64,000 bases of DNA from Vitis vinifera (taxonomy: Eukaryota > Streptophyta > Magnoliopsida > Vitales > Vitaceae): contig NC_081807.1 of the NCBI RefSeq assembly GCF_030704535.1, positions 19,754,001 to 19,818,000 on the forward strand, written 5' to 3'. Under the pieces are notes generated by a model that was not told the DNA's origin, did not search any database, and worked only from the letters and a program-made list of their open reading frames with translations. The translations under genes were made by a program, and so were the position numbers. Positions within the stretch are counted from its first letter, which is position 1. Each line of letters begins with the position of its first letter. Shown here in pieces: positions 49,713-61,468 of this stretch.

Positions 49713-49831
49713 GAGTATGTTTGACAATAATTTTGAGAAGTGTTTTTCACGTTTCTAACATTTGAAAATATTTATTTTTCAAACATTAAAAATGTTAAAA
49801 ATACTTCTCAAAATTATTGTAAAACACATTT
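49713..49831. mobile_element. Hairpin MITE, 119 bp
   Basis: The ends pair over about 35 bases with few mismatches around the core ACAATAATTTTGAGAAG; almost the whole element can fold into one hairpin. TAA flanks both sides (49710-49712 and 49832-49834). This is typical of Tourist-like MITEs. Confidence 0.75.
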
Positions 49832-49834
49832 TAA

Positions 49835-50775
49835 GTCCGACCATGTTTGGTTATTCATAAAATAGGGGTTTGGGATTCCACTAATTTTTCTTGTTTCGTT
49901 CAAAACTTTGAAACGGATAAATAATATGTTTTTTTTTTCTGCCCAATAGCAAGTGTTTTTTTTTTAAAAAAAATACCTAAAAAATAGTAATTATAAATCT
50001 TTTTCTTTTTAAAAATATGGCACTTTTAAAATATAAATATCTCTTTACTAGTATTTTATTATATATTTAAATTTTTAGAAATATATTATATTTAAAATAA
50101 ATAATATAAGCCAAACCATTTTTTTTATTTTTTAAAACATAATATATAGTAATTTAATAAATTATTTTTTATTTTAATCATTACTTATATATATTATAAT
50201 CTAATAAATTGTACATGTGAATTTCACTCTTTATTTAGCATTTTTTTAATAATATAATATTTCTATAATTACATAGTGTAATAAATAAAAAATATACTTA
50301 TATTTTATAAGAAAAATAATCATAAAATATTTTGCAAGCATGGTTATGTATTTCAATCAGGGAGCAGATTTTCATTCCCAGGGATCCTTATTCTTAAAAA
50401 CAACAAAATGACCAAAGAATTCAAATACATTTCTAAATTAATAAAAATTATATCAAATAATTAATTTTTATATTTTAAAATGCATAGATTATATTTTGTA
50501 AAAATTTGTTAATTGAATTGAAAGACTATTATTATAAATTATTGTTTTATTTTTTATTTTATATTATTATGACACTTGAGTAAAAATAAATATAATTAAA
50601 TCTCAACATTTTAGTTTTTTTTGAAATTTTTGGAGATCCAAGGTGGCATTAAGGTACAACATCTAGAGCACAAGGTACAAGGGGTCGCAGCACTCTAGGT
50701 CTTTCTTCTATTGCCAGGTCTCTCACAGAGTCACAGGGAAGCACTGAATTTGCATAGAAACAAAGCGAAGATTTT
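49835..50775. other. AT-rich DNA and 5' flank of the PPR gene
   Basis: No gene was seen. From about 50640 the base composition becomes more balanced, which probably marks the PPR promoter and 5' leader. Confidence 0.45.
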
Positions 50776-53700
50776 ATGGTGATGAGGAGACTCTCACAGA
50801 GAAGCCCACTCCTCTTGACGGATCAAAATGGATTCACCAACACAAAATTCTTCAAATCCATTGAGTTTTCCACCTCAACACCCACCTCAGAAACCCTCAA
50901 TTTTTCCCAGCAAATCTCAGATTTTCTCAAGCAAAACAACTGGAAAACCATCATGGTCTCATCCCACATCCCCTCCAAGCTAAACCCAGATGTGATTCGT
51001 GCCGTTCTTCATCAAAACCAGGTTGGTGACCCCAAACGCCTCCTAGATTTCTTCTACTGGTCCCAATCCCAAATGGGTGTCCCTCAGTTTCTGGATTCTT
51101 TCTCTATTCTTGCTGTTCAATTGTGTAATTCTGAGCTTTTTGGGCTTGCCAATGGGGTTTTGACACAAATGATCAGGACCCCTTATTCGAGCTCGTCGAT
51201 TTTGGATTCTGTTCTTTTTTGGTTTAGGAATTATGGAGGGTCCAGTCCTGTAGTGTTTGATATATTGATTGATAGTTACAAGAGGATGGGCATGTTGGAT
51301 GAGGCTGCTAACGTGTTTTTTGTAGCCAAAAATGATAGTATTTTGATCAGTTTGATTCGGTGTAATTCTTTGTTGAAGGATTTGTTGAAATGTGGTATGA
51401 TGGAATTGTTTTGGAAGGTCTATAATGGAATGTTGGATGCCAAGATGGGTTTTGATGTTTATACTTATACGTATTTGGTGGGTGCATTGTGTAAGACTGG
51501 GGATCTAAGAGGAGCCAAAAGGGTCCTTATTGAAATGGATGAGAAAGGTTTGAATCCTAATGAATTTATCTATAGTATGGTAATTGAAGGGATGTGCCAA
51601 GTTGGAGATATCGATGAAGCAGTTGAGCTGAAGAGAAGTATGGGGGAGAAGGGATTGGTTCCAAATACATATACTTACACCATTATTACTGCTGGGTTAT
51701 GCAGAGCAAAGAGAATGAATGAGGCAAAATTGACATTTGAAGAGATGCAAAAGACTGGTTTGAAGCCTGACTATAATGCTTGCTCAGCTTTGATTGATGG
51801 GTTCATGAGGGAGGGTGATATAGATGAAGTTCTAAGAATTAAGGACGTGATGGTTTCTTGTGGTATTCCAATAAATCTTATCACTTATAATGTACTTATT
51901 CATGGTCTGTGTAAGTTTGGAAAGATGGAGAAGGCGGCTGAAATTTTGAAAGGGATGATTACATTGGGGTGCAAACCCAATTCCCGAACTTTTTGTTTAC
52001 TGATTGAAGGGTATTGCCGGGAGCATAATATGGGTCGGGCATTAGAGCTTCTTGATGAGATGGAGAAGAGGAACTTAGTTCCTAGTGCAGTGAGCTATGG
52101 TGCAATGATTAATGGGTTATGCCATTGCAAAGATCTCTCACTGGCTAATAAGCTTCTGGAGAAAATGACTTTCAGTGGTTTGAAACCAAATGTTGTTGTC
52201 TATAGTACTCTCATCATGGGTTATGCCAGTGAAGGTAGGATTGAAGAGGCGAGAAGGCTTTTAGATGGAATGAGCTGTAGTGGAGTTGCACCTGACATAT
52301 TTTGCTACAATGCTATCATATCTTGTCTCAGCAAGGCTGGAAAGATGGAAGAAGCAAGCACGTATTTATTGGAAATACAAGGGAGGGGACTGAAGCCAGA
52401 TGCTGTCACTTTTGGGGCTTTCATCCTTGGGTACAGCAAGACAGGCAAAATGACAGAAGCAGCTAAGTATTTTGATGAGATGCTTGATCATGGTTTGATG
52501 CCAAACAATCCGCTTTACACTGTTCTAATTAATGGGCACTTCAAAGCAGGAAACTTAATGGAAGCATTATCAATATTTCGACACTTACATGCCCTGGGGG
52601 TGCTTCCTGATGTCCAAACTTGCAGTGCCTTTATCCATGGCCTCTTGAAGAATGGGAGGGTTCAAGAGGCACTTAAGGTATTCTCAGAACTTAAAGAGAA
52701 GGGTTTGGTCCCAGATGTGTTCACTTACAGCTCTCTCATCTCAGGGTTCTGTAAGCAAGGTGAGGTAGAGAAAGCTTTCGAACTTCATGATGAGATGTGT
52801 CTGAAAGGTATTGCTCCAAATATTTTTATTTACAATGCATTGGTTGATGGACTGTGCAAATCTGGTGATATCCAAAGAGCTAGAAAACTGTTTGATGGAA
52901 TGCCAGAGAAGGGTTTAGAACCTGACAGTGTAACCTACTCCACAATGATTGATGGATACTGCAAATCTGAAAATGTAGCTGAGGCATTTAGTTTATTTCA
53001 TGAAATGCCATCCAAGGGGGTTCAACCACATAGTTTTGTCTATAATGCTCTTGTCCATGGGTGTTGCAAAGAAGGAGACATGGAGAAGGCTATGAATCTG
53101 TTTCGTGAAATGTTGCAGAAGGGCTTTGCTACTACCCTCTCTTTCAACACTTTAATTGATGGATACTGCAAGTCATGCAAAATACAAGAAGCGAGCCAAT
53201 TGTTTCAAGAAATGATAGCTAAGCAGATCATGCCTGACCATGTGACCTACACAACTGTCATTGACTGGCATTGCAAGGCAGGAAAGATGGAGGAAGCAAA
53301 CCTTCTCTTTAAGGAGATGCAGGAAAGAAATCTGATTGTTGACACTGTAACTTACACATCACTTATGTATGGATACAACAAATTAGGGCAATCATCTGAG
53401 GTCTTTGCATTGTTTGAGAAGATGGTGGCAAAGGGTGTCAAGCCAGATGAAGTCACTTATGGCCTAGTGATCTATGCTCATTGCAAAGAAGATAACTTGG
53501 TTGAGGCTTTTAAGTTGAGGGACGAGGTTGTGGGGAAAGGTATGCTGACTAAGGGAACTATTCACGATTTACTAATAACTGCTCTTTGCAAGAGAGAAGA
53601 TCTTACTGAAGCCTCAAAGTTGCTTGATGAAATGGGAGAGCTAGGACTTAAGCCCAGTCTTGCTGCATGCAGTACTCTAGTCCGCAGTTTTCATGAAGCA

Positions 53701-53850
53701 GGCAAAATGGATGAAGCAACGCGGGTTTTTGAGGGTGTGAAGAGTTTAGGGTTGGTTCCTGACACCACTACTTTAATTGACTTAGTGAATGGAAATTTAA
53801 ATGATACAGATTCTGAGGATGCCAGAAATCTTATAAAGCAATTAGTATGA
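50776..53850 (+). CDS. P-class pentatricopeptide repeat protein, At5g61990-like (1024 aa, intronless)
   Basis: RNA-binding protein of the PPR family, which acts in organelles on RNA processing, stability or translation. The N-terminus (MVMRRLSQRSPLLL) is basic and Ser-rich, fitting an organelle (probably mitochondrial) targeting peptide. Twenty-four 35-residue P-type motifs run to residue 996: motif 2 starts at residue 193 and each next starts 35 later, except motif 18, which is 34 long. A 28-residue tail follows. There are no E, DYW or other C-terminal domains, so it is not an RNA editor of the PLS class. Length and layout resemble Arabidopsis At5g61990 (about 974 residues, annotated mitochondrial). 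The frame is uninterrupted, as in most plant PPR genes. The ATG at 50776 is the first in frame; the next, two codons later, would change little. Confidence 0.94.
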   Translation: MVMRRLSQRSPLLLTDQNGFTNTKFFKSIEFSTSTPTSETLNFSQQISDFLKQNNWKTIMVSSHIPSKLNPDVIRAVLHQNQVGDPKRLLDFFYWSQSQMGVPQFLDSFSILAVQLCNSELFGLANGVLTQMIRTPYSSSSILDSVLFWFRNYGGSSPVVFDILIDSYKRMGMLDEAANVFFVAKNDSILISLIRCNSLLKDLLKCGMMELFWKVYNGMLDAKMGFDVYTYTYLVGALCKTGDLRGAKRVLIEMDEKGLNPNEFIYSMVIEGMCQVGDIDEAVELKRSMGEKGLVPNTYTYTIITAGLCRAKRMNEAKLTFEEMQKTGLKPDYNACSALIDGFMREGDIDEVLRIKDVMVSCGIPINLITYNVLIHGLCKFGKMEKAAEILKGMITLGCKPNSRTFCLLIEGYCREHNMGRALELLDEMEKRNLVPSAVSYGAMINGLCHCKDLSLANKLLEKMTFSGLKPNVVVYSTLIMGYASEGRIEEARRLLDGMSCSGVAPDIFCYNAIISCLSKAGKMEEASTYLLEIQGRGLKPDAVTFGAFILGYSKTGKMTEAAKYFDEMLDHGLMPNNPLYTVLINGHFKAGNLMEALSIFRHLHALGVLPDVQTCSAFIHGLLKNGRVQEALKVFSELKEKGLVPDVFTYSSLISGFCKQGEVEKAFELHDEMCLKGIAPNIFIYNALVDGLCKSGDIQRARKLFDGMPEKGLEPDSVTYSTMIDGYCKSENVAEAFSLFHEMPSKGVQPHSFVYNALVHGCCKEGDMEKAMNLFREMLQKGFATTLSFNTLIDGYCKSCKIQEASQLFQEMIAKQIMPDHVTYTTVIDWHCKAGKMEEANLLFKEMQERNLIVDTVTYTSLMYGYNKLGQSSEVFALFEKMVAKGVKPDEVTYGLVIYAHCKEDNLVEAFKLRDEVVGKGMLTKGTIHDLLITALCKREDLTEASKLLDEMGELGLKPSLAACSTLVRSFHEAGKMDEATRVFEGVKSLGLVPDTTTLIDLVNGNLNDTDSEDARNLIKQLV

Positions 53851-55079
53851 GTTGCTTCCTTGGACCTCCAAAACAGGCTTGTTCGCGGAACAAGAGCAAA
53901 GATAAACAACAGGATGCTCTCAATGCTGTTTCTTATCTGCTGTCCCACAAAAAATAACCGCTTGAGTGAGCAGAACATCAAGAGTTTTGAAGTGAACCCT
54001 GCTTGTTCTCTGATTTTGAATTTTGAGCATGAAAAGCCTTACATTATTTATGGAGTCAGCAAGTGATCGCAATAGCCATGGTTTTGGATCATAATGGAGT
54101 GCTACTTCCATGATCTTTGACAGGTCATGTGAACCCTTCAAATTCCAATTGAGCTAAGAAAGGTAACAGGATCTGAATTCAGTCAAATTTGAACTTTTGG
54201 ACGAGTAGCTCTTTATTCAGAACTTCCTTTTGTTACAGCTCCAAGCTTACTTCAACTGGCAGTGCTTCAATGCAACTTCTCTTTGCCAAGAAGGCACCTC
54301 TTCAGTCATATAGTTGTGAATTTAAGCAGAAGAAAACTTGCTTCAGATGATCCTTCATAGTCTTCCTGAAGGTAATGCATTTGAATTTATTATCCTTTAA
54401 TTTTAAAGGAGCTTCTAAATTCATATCATAGAAACTGATGTGAATAAAATGTGTGCATTTTTGCCTGAGTTGTGGACATTGTGGTTACTTATGGATTCAC
54501 ATTTCATTTGGATTGCAAACAATATTGTTTGACCTGTTGGGTTACGCCCCTTTTGGTATCTTTAGTGATTTTACTTATCCATCAAAGTAAGAAAGAAGTA
54601 AATAAAATAAAGGAAATAAACATAGTTGAACCTGTTGTATCTTGAAGTCCTTCAAGGAGGGTTAGATGTGAAATTGTTTCTGTTTGTACTCTGTCAAAAT
54701 AGTCATCACCTACAAGAAGTTGCATGTCATGTTATGGGCAGTTCCTTGTAGTTATTTGTACTTGACTGGATGAGAATGAATAGAGGGACCGAGCCAATAA
54801 TGGATGAGAGTTAGTGCTTAACAACTATGATTGTTAACAACTTCAATCATCCTTTTTATTTCTACAGAGGAAGGGTTAAGGCATGACTTTGAGAGATTAC
54901 AAGAGCTAGAATGGAATGCATCATGAGGATAAGGGATTGAAGTAAGAATAAAAGCTTGCTTCTCATTTTCTGGGAGGTTTTCAAGTAGTAGCCGAATAGA
55001 AGCAAAAGAAAAGGGAGAAGAAACAACAAACCAGACCCAAAACATCAAACAAGGACAATGATCCTTCTCTTAAGTACAC
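53851..55079. other. PPR 3' flank and intergenic DNA
   Basis: Probably contains the PPR 3' untranslated region in the first few hundred bases. No further gene was recognised; short frames on either strand lack recognisable motifs. Confidence 0.45.
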
Positions 55080-55536
55080 GCTAACCCAACCTGAAAGAAT
55101 ACAAAGGAACGAAACTTTTATCAAAACATTTTGTTCTTCACCTTGAAACACTTTTCCTTTAAGGAAACCACATCCACTCTTTGTGATATGTTCAGGGACT
55201 TAAATACTCTTCTTTTTTCTCTTTTTCATTAGCCCCTCTAACAATCCATTAAAGCATTCATAGCTTCATTGATTAACTGAAACCAACTCCCAACCCTTCT
55301 TTCCACCCTTCCTACCCCTTCCAGCTTCATGATAAGTGACCGAGCATTTCAGCTTCCTCAATTCTCTTCCAAACTTTGACAAACAAACATTTTTTTCCCC
55401 AAAAGTGCTAGACTGATTCTTTAAGTCTTTCCTCACCTTCACTTTCCTTTAGAGATTCAAAATCTCCACCTTGTAACCTATAGTTGGCATGCCCAACAAC
55501 TTGCCAAAATTCACCAAATAACTATCAGTCTCTCCC
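55080..55536 (-). mobile_element. Possible inverted 5' segment of the adjoining LINE
   Basis: Read on the minus strand, a broken frame gives STFGEKNVCLSKFGRELRKL followed by KCSVTYHEAGRGRKGGKKG, similar in style to the SRFxRELKKLEC segment seen upstream of the endonuclease domain in grape-type LINEs. It abuts the plus-strand ORF2 sequence that begins near 55537. The match is from memory and weak, and the left limit is approximate. Confidence 0.35.
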
Positions 55537-58500
55537 AAAATGTGGTTATTGGTTCTAACAGTTTTGTGTTGGCTTGGAAGTTGAAAGAGTTGAAAAAGGA
55601 TTTAAAAGTGTGGAATAAAGAGGTGTTTGGTTCTGTCCCAGCTATGAAGGAAGAGGCCTTGAAGTAGATTAGTTTTTGGGATCTGAGGGATTGTCCTTAG
55701 TATTGAAGAGGGAGAGGTCAGGAGGTGTGTTGTGGAAGATATAACAAATGGGCATTGATGGAGGAAATCTTGTGGAGGCAAAAGTCTCGGGTTTTGGTTG
55801 TTAAGGGAGGGAGATAGGAATACTAGTTTTTTCCATGAGATGGCTAATGCCTACAGAAGAAGAAATTATCTGGCTAGAATCAAACTAAATAGGGTCTAGC
55901 TTTTTGAGGATGCAGGGATTAAGGTTGGCATTACGGATGCTTTCTATAGTCTCTTCTCAGAGGGTGAGGGTTGGAGGCCTAGTATTAGCATAATGAATTT
56001 CTCTTGTTTAGAGAGTGCAGAAGTGAGCGGTTTAGAGGCTTCATTCTTGGAGGAGGAGGTTTTCTTTGCCTTTTTAGCTTAAAAGGGGATAAAGCTCCAG
56101 GACCAAATGATTTCACTTTAACTTTTAGGTAGCAGTGTTGGGATTTTGTTAAGCCAAAGGTAATGGGTTTCTTCAAAGAGTTCTTTGAGCAAAGTTCCTT
56201 TGTAAGGAGTCTAAATGCTACATTCTTGGTCCTGATTTCAAAGAAAGGGAGTGCAAAGGATTTGAAAGACTTCAAAACCATCAGCTTGATAAGGGGTTTG
56301 TATAAACTTTTTGCCAAAGTGTTGGCTAATAGGCTCAAGAGGGTTGTTGGCAAAGTAGTTTCTGAATTTCAGCATGCCTTTATGGAGTGAAGGTAGATCT
56401 TAGACGTAGGCTTATGATCATGTTAATTGGAGTTTTCTTTTAGATGTTATGGAAAAGATGGGTTTTGGGCAAAAGTGGGTTGGTTGGATGAAGTGGTGCA
56501 TGTCTTCAACTTCTTTCTCAATGTTAGTGAATGGGGTCCTCATTGACATAGTTGTTAAAAACTTACGATACACGATACGATACATTTTTTTATAGAAATT
56601 GATACATATTGTAATCCGTATCTTATTTTAAAATGCATCTTACGATACATATACAATACATGATACAATATGTGATATTACGATACAACAATACATGCAT
56701 CTTCAACTATTTTCTATAATTTAAAAAAAAAATCAAATTAATTTTTTTTTTGTTAAAAGAATTTATTGTATTATTTGTCTAAAATATACTAAAAGATTAA
56801 AAATTTATCATGAAAATGAGAAATAGGTTAAATAATGTTAATATGAAAAGTTGCATTCTTGTTGTCATATTCTAATATTAAAAGTCATTATTTTTATAAT
56901 GAATATTGGGGGATTTTCATTTGAATAGTTTGAATATTGACAATGAAAATGATGGTGATTAGTGAATAAAAACTTTTACTTAATATATTAGTTTTTTTTT
57001 TTTCTTTTTTTGTGGAAAAGGAATGATAACAAACCTGAAAAGCTAGAATTTTGAAGATGAGACATAAAGACATATATACATATGTGCGTGTGTATCAATT
57101 AACATTCAATGTGTGTATCAAAATATGCCTAGTCAAAATTTGTAACTAAAAATCATAACTAAAAAATTGAAGAGGTTTATCTTTGTGGATTATGTAATGA
57201 ATCTATATATTAAAGTTATATTTTGTTAATTTGAACTTGTCAAAACTTTAACATTCAATGCTTTGATATGATAGATATACTTTAACGCTTTAGATCATAC
57301 TATCTTCCATAAAATTGGTTGTATATTACTCTATACTCCATACTTTAAATAGAGATGCACACATATATATATTTTTCTATTTATTTTTCACTTTATAAAA
57401 AGACTTACGATGTACGATACACGATACAGAAAAATAGAAAAACGATACACAATACATTTTATGAGTTAACACCTATGCTCACTGACTTCTTCCAAAACTC
57501 CAAAGGTCTAAGGCAAGGAGAGCCCCTTTCTCTTTATTTATTCGTCTTGGTGATGGAGGCTTTTAGTCGGTTGCTTGTGGAGACAAGGGGAGGAGGTTTC
57601 ATCTTTGGTTTCTTGGTCAGAAAGAGTTGTGGGCTAGTTGAGGTGACTCATCTTTTATATGCTAACGACACTATTATTTTTTGTGAGGCTAATGTAGAGC
57701 ATCTAATGTATTTGAATTCGACTCTCATGTGATTTGAGGTGATTTCTAGGTTAAAAGTCAATATGGAAAAGAGTAAGTTCATTCTAGTGGGGAGGATTGA
57801 TAATTTGGATGAGTTGGCAGTTGTTTGGGTTATCAAATGGGGTGTCTCCACTCTACTTATTTAGGTCTCTTGTTGGGAGCCCCTTCCAAGTCGATAGTTG
57901 TGTGGGAAGCAATAGAGGAGGGAATTCAGAAAATATTAACCTTATGGAAAAGACAATACTTGTCAAAAGGGGGAGGCACTCTCTCATTAAAAGCACCTTG
58001 TGTAGTCTCTCTATCTATTGCATGTCTTTATTAGTGATTCTAAGAAGGGTAAGTTTAAGGTTGGCAAAGGTTCAAAGAGATTTTTCACAGGGTGGAGGAG
58101 CTCTAGAGAAAAAACTTCATCTAGTGACTTGGGCTAAAGTGTGATTGGATAAGAAAAAAGGGCTCTGGGCATTAGGAATCTTTTTGTTCTTAACATGGCT
58201 CTATCAGGTAAGTGGGGTTGGAGGTTTGCCTTTAAAAGGGAATCTCTATGGAAATGAGTGATTGTTGAGAAGTTTGGGGAGGAAGGAGCATGTTGGAGTT
58301 CGGGGGTGCCTACGAAGGGATATGATGTTGGCTTTTGGAAGGCTATTAGAAAAAATTAGGAGGTTTTTAAAAGCAAGGTCTGCTTCGTTGTTGGGAATGG
58401 AAGGAGAATCAAGTTTTGGCTAAACAAGTGGTGTGGTGACTCCTTGCTAAAAGAGTCTTTCCCCACCCTATTTGCCATTGCCAATTCCAAGGAATCATGG

Positions 58501-59375
58501 GTAGCAAATATGTGAGAGCAAGACTGGAACTTGGGTCTTTGGTGTCCTAGTTTCTCTAGACAATTCCATGATTGGGAGTTAGAGATGGTGGATGCCTTTC
58601 TATGGAAGATTCAAAAGCATTTGGTTAGGCATAATGTAGAGGATATAATGATTTGGACATTTTCAAGGAATGGAAAGTTCTCCGTTAAAGCTTTCTACTC
58701 TTTTCTGGTCCCAGGGGGTTCAAAGGCCTTCCTAGTCAATGTTGTTTGGAATCCCTAGATCCTGACAAGAGTTGGTTTTTTTGCATGGGAAGCAACTTGA
58801 GAAAGGATCCTGACTTTAGATTGGTTGGAAAGAAGGGGGGTGTCATTAGTAAATAGATGCTTAATGTGTAATGGGGAGGAGGAATCCATTAACCAATTGC
58901 TTCTTCATTGTATTATAGCTGGTCTTCTTCGGCAATTAGCATTTTTGATATTTGGGTTACATTGGATGATGCATTCTTTAGTTAGGTTGATGTTAATAAG
59001 TTGGAATGGGGCTCGAGTACGAAAAAGGCAGAAGAAAGTTTGATTAGCTGTCTCTTTGTGCCAAGAAAGAAATTAGAGGGCTTTTGAAGATGTGGTTTCT
59101 TGGATCAATTGCTAAAATTCCCTTTTTTGCTTTCCTTTTTGGATTATGTTAGGCATCATACAGGAGGAAAGTCTGTCTTTGATCAATTTTTTCAATTGGT
59201 TAGGAGCTAAGTAATTGTTGGGCAGGTGGTATTTTCCTTTGTTTGCCCCCTTTGTTTGTTTTGCTTGGTTCCCTTTGTATATTCCTGGTGTACTTTGGCA
59301 AGCTTAAGCCTTTCCATTTTGTACCACCCTTTTCTATTTATATATCTATTTTCTGGTTGCTTGTCAAAAATAAAA
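55537..59375 (+). mobile_element. Dead LINE (L1-like), ORF2 from before RT to 3' end
   Basis: Broken frames give, in order, FVLAWKLKELKKDLKVWNKE; LISKKGSAKDLKDFKTISLI and LANRLKRVV (reverse transcriptase); VNGVLI, an interruption, then FFQNSKGLRQGEPLSLYLFV and LLYANDTIIFCEA, where the catalytic YADD box reads YAND; the GAPSKSIVVWEAIEEGIQK region; and the zf-RVT part FSRNGKFSVKAFYSFL with RRGVSLVNRCLMCNGEEESI. The 3' end has a T-rich tail and a short A-rich stretch near 59375. The endonuclease domain is missing. A hAT-type element splits it at 56547-57477. Many stops show it cannot move by itself. Confidence 0.88.
56547..57477 (+). mobile_element. Non-autonomous hAT-type element inserted in the LINE, 931 bp
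   Basis: The ends are CATAGTTGTTAAAAACTTAC and, reverse-complemented, CATAGGTGTTAACTCATAAA. The flanking octamers are CTCATTGA (56539-56546) and CTCACTGA (57478-57485), an 8-bp target duplication with one change. Removing the element and one octamer restores the LINE reading VNGVLI-DFFQNSKGLRQG, which proves insertion after the LINE. Both ends carry many ATACGATAC-type repeats. It is related to 15864-16904. No transposase. Confidence 0.85.
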
Positions 59376-61200
59376 AGTTTCTGCATCTAGCCATATGAAA
59401 CATAACTTATGGAGAATTCACAGAGTAGACCAAGGCTTCAAAGATTAAAGCAAAAACAATTTGTCAGTGGAGAGAATTATCATCTATGCTAGGACTTTTT
59501 AGAACAATAAATTGTTAAGAAATATTCTAGTTTGGATGTAGAGTTTCTTTTGATTTTTCTTTCTTCTTTCACAATGATACAAACAGACAAGGGCCAAGGC
59601 TAAACTCATTGGATCTTGTTCATTGATAAGAACTTCACCTTGATTGTTCATTGCAATTTATGAGGGAAAACTTGATAGATGAGAAGTCACGCGGGACACA
59701 AGGTGTTAGCATTTGCTTCTTTCTCATACTTATTGTTGATGTGTTCATGAATCAAAAATGAATATAGAGTAATGAGAATGCCTTTGGTTTTCAGGGAGGA
59801 ATACAAAAAGCAAAGTTTGAGTTTCTGGAATGGTGTTGAGTATAACTTACTGATGACAAAACTTAAAGCGAGGTGATGAAATTGAGAGGAGTTGGGCTTC
59901 TCAGGAGTTAAACAAAAGCCAGGTAATTTTCCATCACCCGACCTTCTTGTCAAAGGCCTACGACAACCAGGATGTAATCAAAAGAATAATCCATATGGTT
60001 AGCGTTGTCCCACTTGTTAGTAATCAGCAAAGAGGCATATTTCAGTTGCAAATTGAAATCGTTATTGTGGGTGCTTTTGGAAAATGATACTGTCCCTCAA
60101 ATCCTCCATTTTCTTTTATCCTTGGTGCATAATATTCATTGAAGAAGATTTCTTTCGATTCCCAAAATCATGCCATTGATATTTCATGGATGCTCAGTTT
60201 CTTCTTCGGCTATTTTGTATTATTCTTCAGACATAATGACTTTGCAGAATCGAGAGATTAACATATGCAAGATGTTGATGTGGGTGGAAATGGTGCCAAT
60301 TGAAGTAGTGAAATTAGAATACCGGGGCCTTTCCATCTTTTATCTTGGTTTTTTGTTAACAAAGAGGTTATATGGCACAAAGGGTGCAAAAATGAACCCA
60401 AGTAAACTGGAATTATACTCGTTATATGCCAGAGGAAAACAAGAAAACTAAAAATAGAATGTAAAAAACTTACTCCCCAAGGCCATCCACATTATCGCTG
60501 AGGCATGAAAGGATGCTTTTAAAGCCATTTTCTTTAGGTCTTAACCAAATAGTTGCCTGGGTGATTAGTGTTACCCCCCTTCAGCTCTCTTACAAGATGT
60601 GCATAAACTATATTCTAAGAAACAAATATCAGCTTATTAGGAGCCATATTTATGATATTCTTTAGACATGACCTTTATCACATGAAGGCTTGAAGATTGA
60701 GAATATGCTAAAAACCATTATTCCAAAATGACTTGCCATTTCTGTAGCAGATTAATGGTTTGCATCCATTTCGTCATCATGATTTTACTATGTATTCCTA
60801 GGCAAGACCTGTTTATTTTCTGTTTCCCAAACTTCTCAGATCTTTTAGTTGTCACATGTAGACTCTGAGAAAGAACTTTATGATCAGTTATTGAGGCAAT
60901 AGGGAATGATAATAAAAGTTTGGATTGATCTTGTAACTTGTCTTTCTGTCAATAAAGAAAAACTTGGACAAAAATTATAGACATCAAAGTTTCTTCTTCA
61001 GATCACCCACTGCAATGTGTTTCTCAGAATCATTTCCTGGGAAACTTAAATGATAAAGAAGTAGCTTCGAACAGAAATCACGTTTATAACATATCTGCTT
61101 ATCCTCAAAATCCCAGTTCTCTGTTTATGAAGGAGCCTATAGGAATAGATGATTACTGAGAAAATAATTGGGAAACACTTGCAATACAATCAATAAAAAA
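59376..61200. other. Intergenic DNA between the LINE and the PICC-like gene
   Basis: Base composition is more balanced than elsewhere, but no protein, RNA or transposon motif could be recognised on either strand. The right end may include part of the PICC-like 3' untranslated region. Confidence 0.4.
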
Positions 61201-61249
61201 CTAAATACAAACTTGAATAATACATGATTCAACTGTTTTTTTTCTTTCC

Positions 61250-61387
61250 TTTGCAAACCGGTGAGGGAAAAGAATGAAAACAAATTCCCTCACCAACTTC
61301 AAAACCTGGACTAGATGTTTTTGTTTGCAAACAGGTGAGGGATGAGAATGAAAACAAATTCCCTGACCAACTTGAAAACCTGAACTA
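61250..61387 (-). repeat. Tandem direct repeat, period 74 bp, two copies
   Basis: TTTGCAAACCGGTGAGGG (61250) and TTTGCAAACAGGTGAGGG (61324) each begin about 64 closely similar bases, including GAATGAAAACAAATTCCCT. It lies downstream of the PICC-like stop codon, probably in its 3' untranslated region. Confidence 0.85.
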
Positions 61388-61434
61388 ATAGCATACAAAA
61401 CAAAGCCTCTCCAATCTGATGTGCATAAATTAAA

Positions 61435-61459
61435 CCCCCCCCCCCCCCCAAAAAAAAAA
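61435..61459. repeat. Poly-C followed directly by poly-A
   Basis: About 15 C then about 10 A on the plus strand (T then G runs on the gene strand). This is unusual in AT-rich DNA and prone to sequencing length error. Confidence 0.8.
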
Positions 61460-61468
61460 TTACTGAAT

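Noticed and set aside
53691..53981. Minus-strand frames overlapping the PPR 3' end
   Set aside because: They are antisense shadows of the PPR coding region and its 3' flank.
59687..59953. Minus-strand 88-residue frame (GDGKLPGFCLTPEKPNSS)
   Set aside because: No family recognised, no splice partners found and flanked by non-coding DNA; not enough to call a gene.
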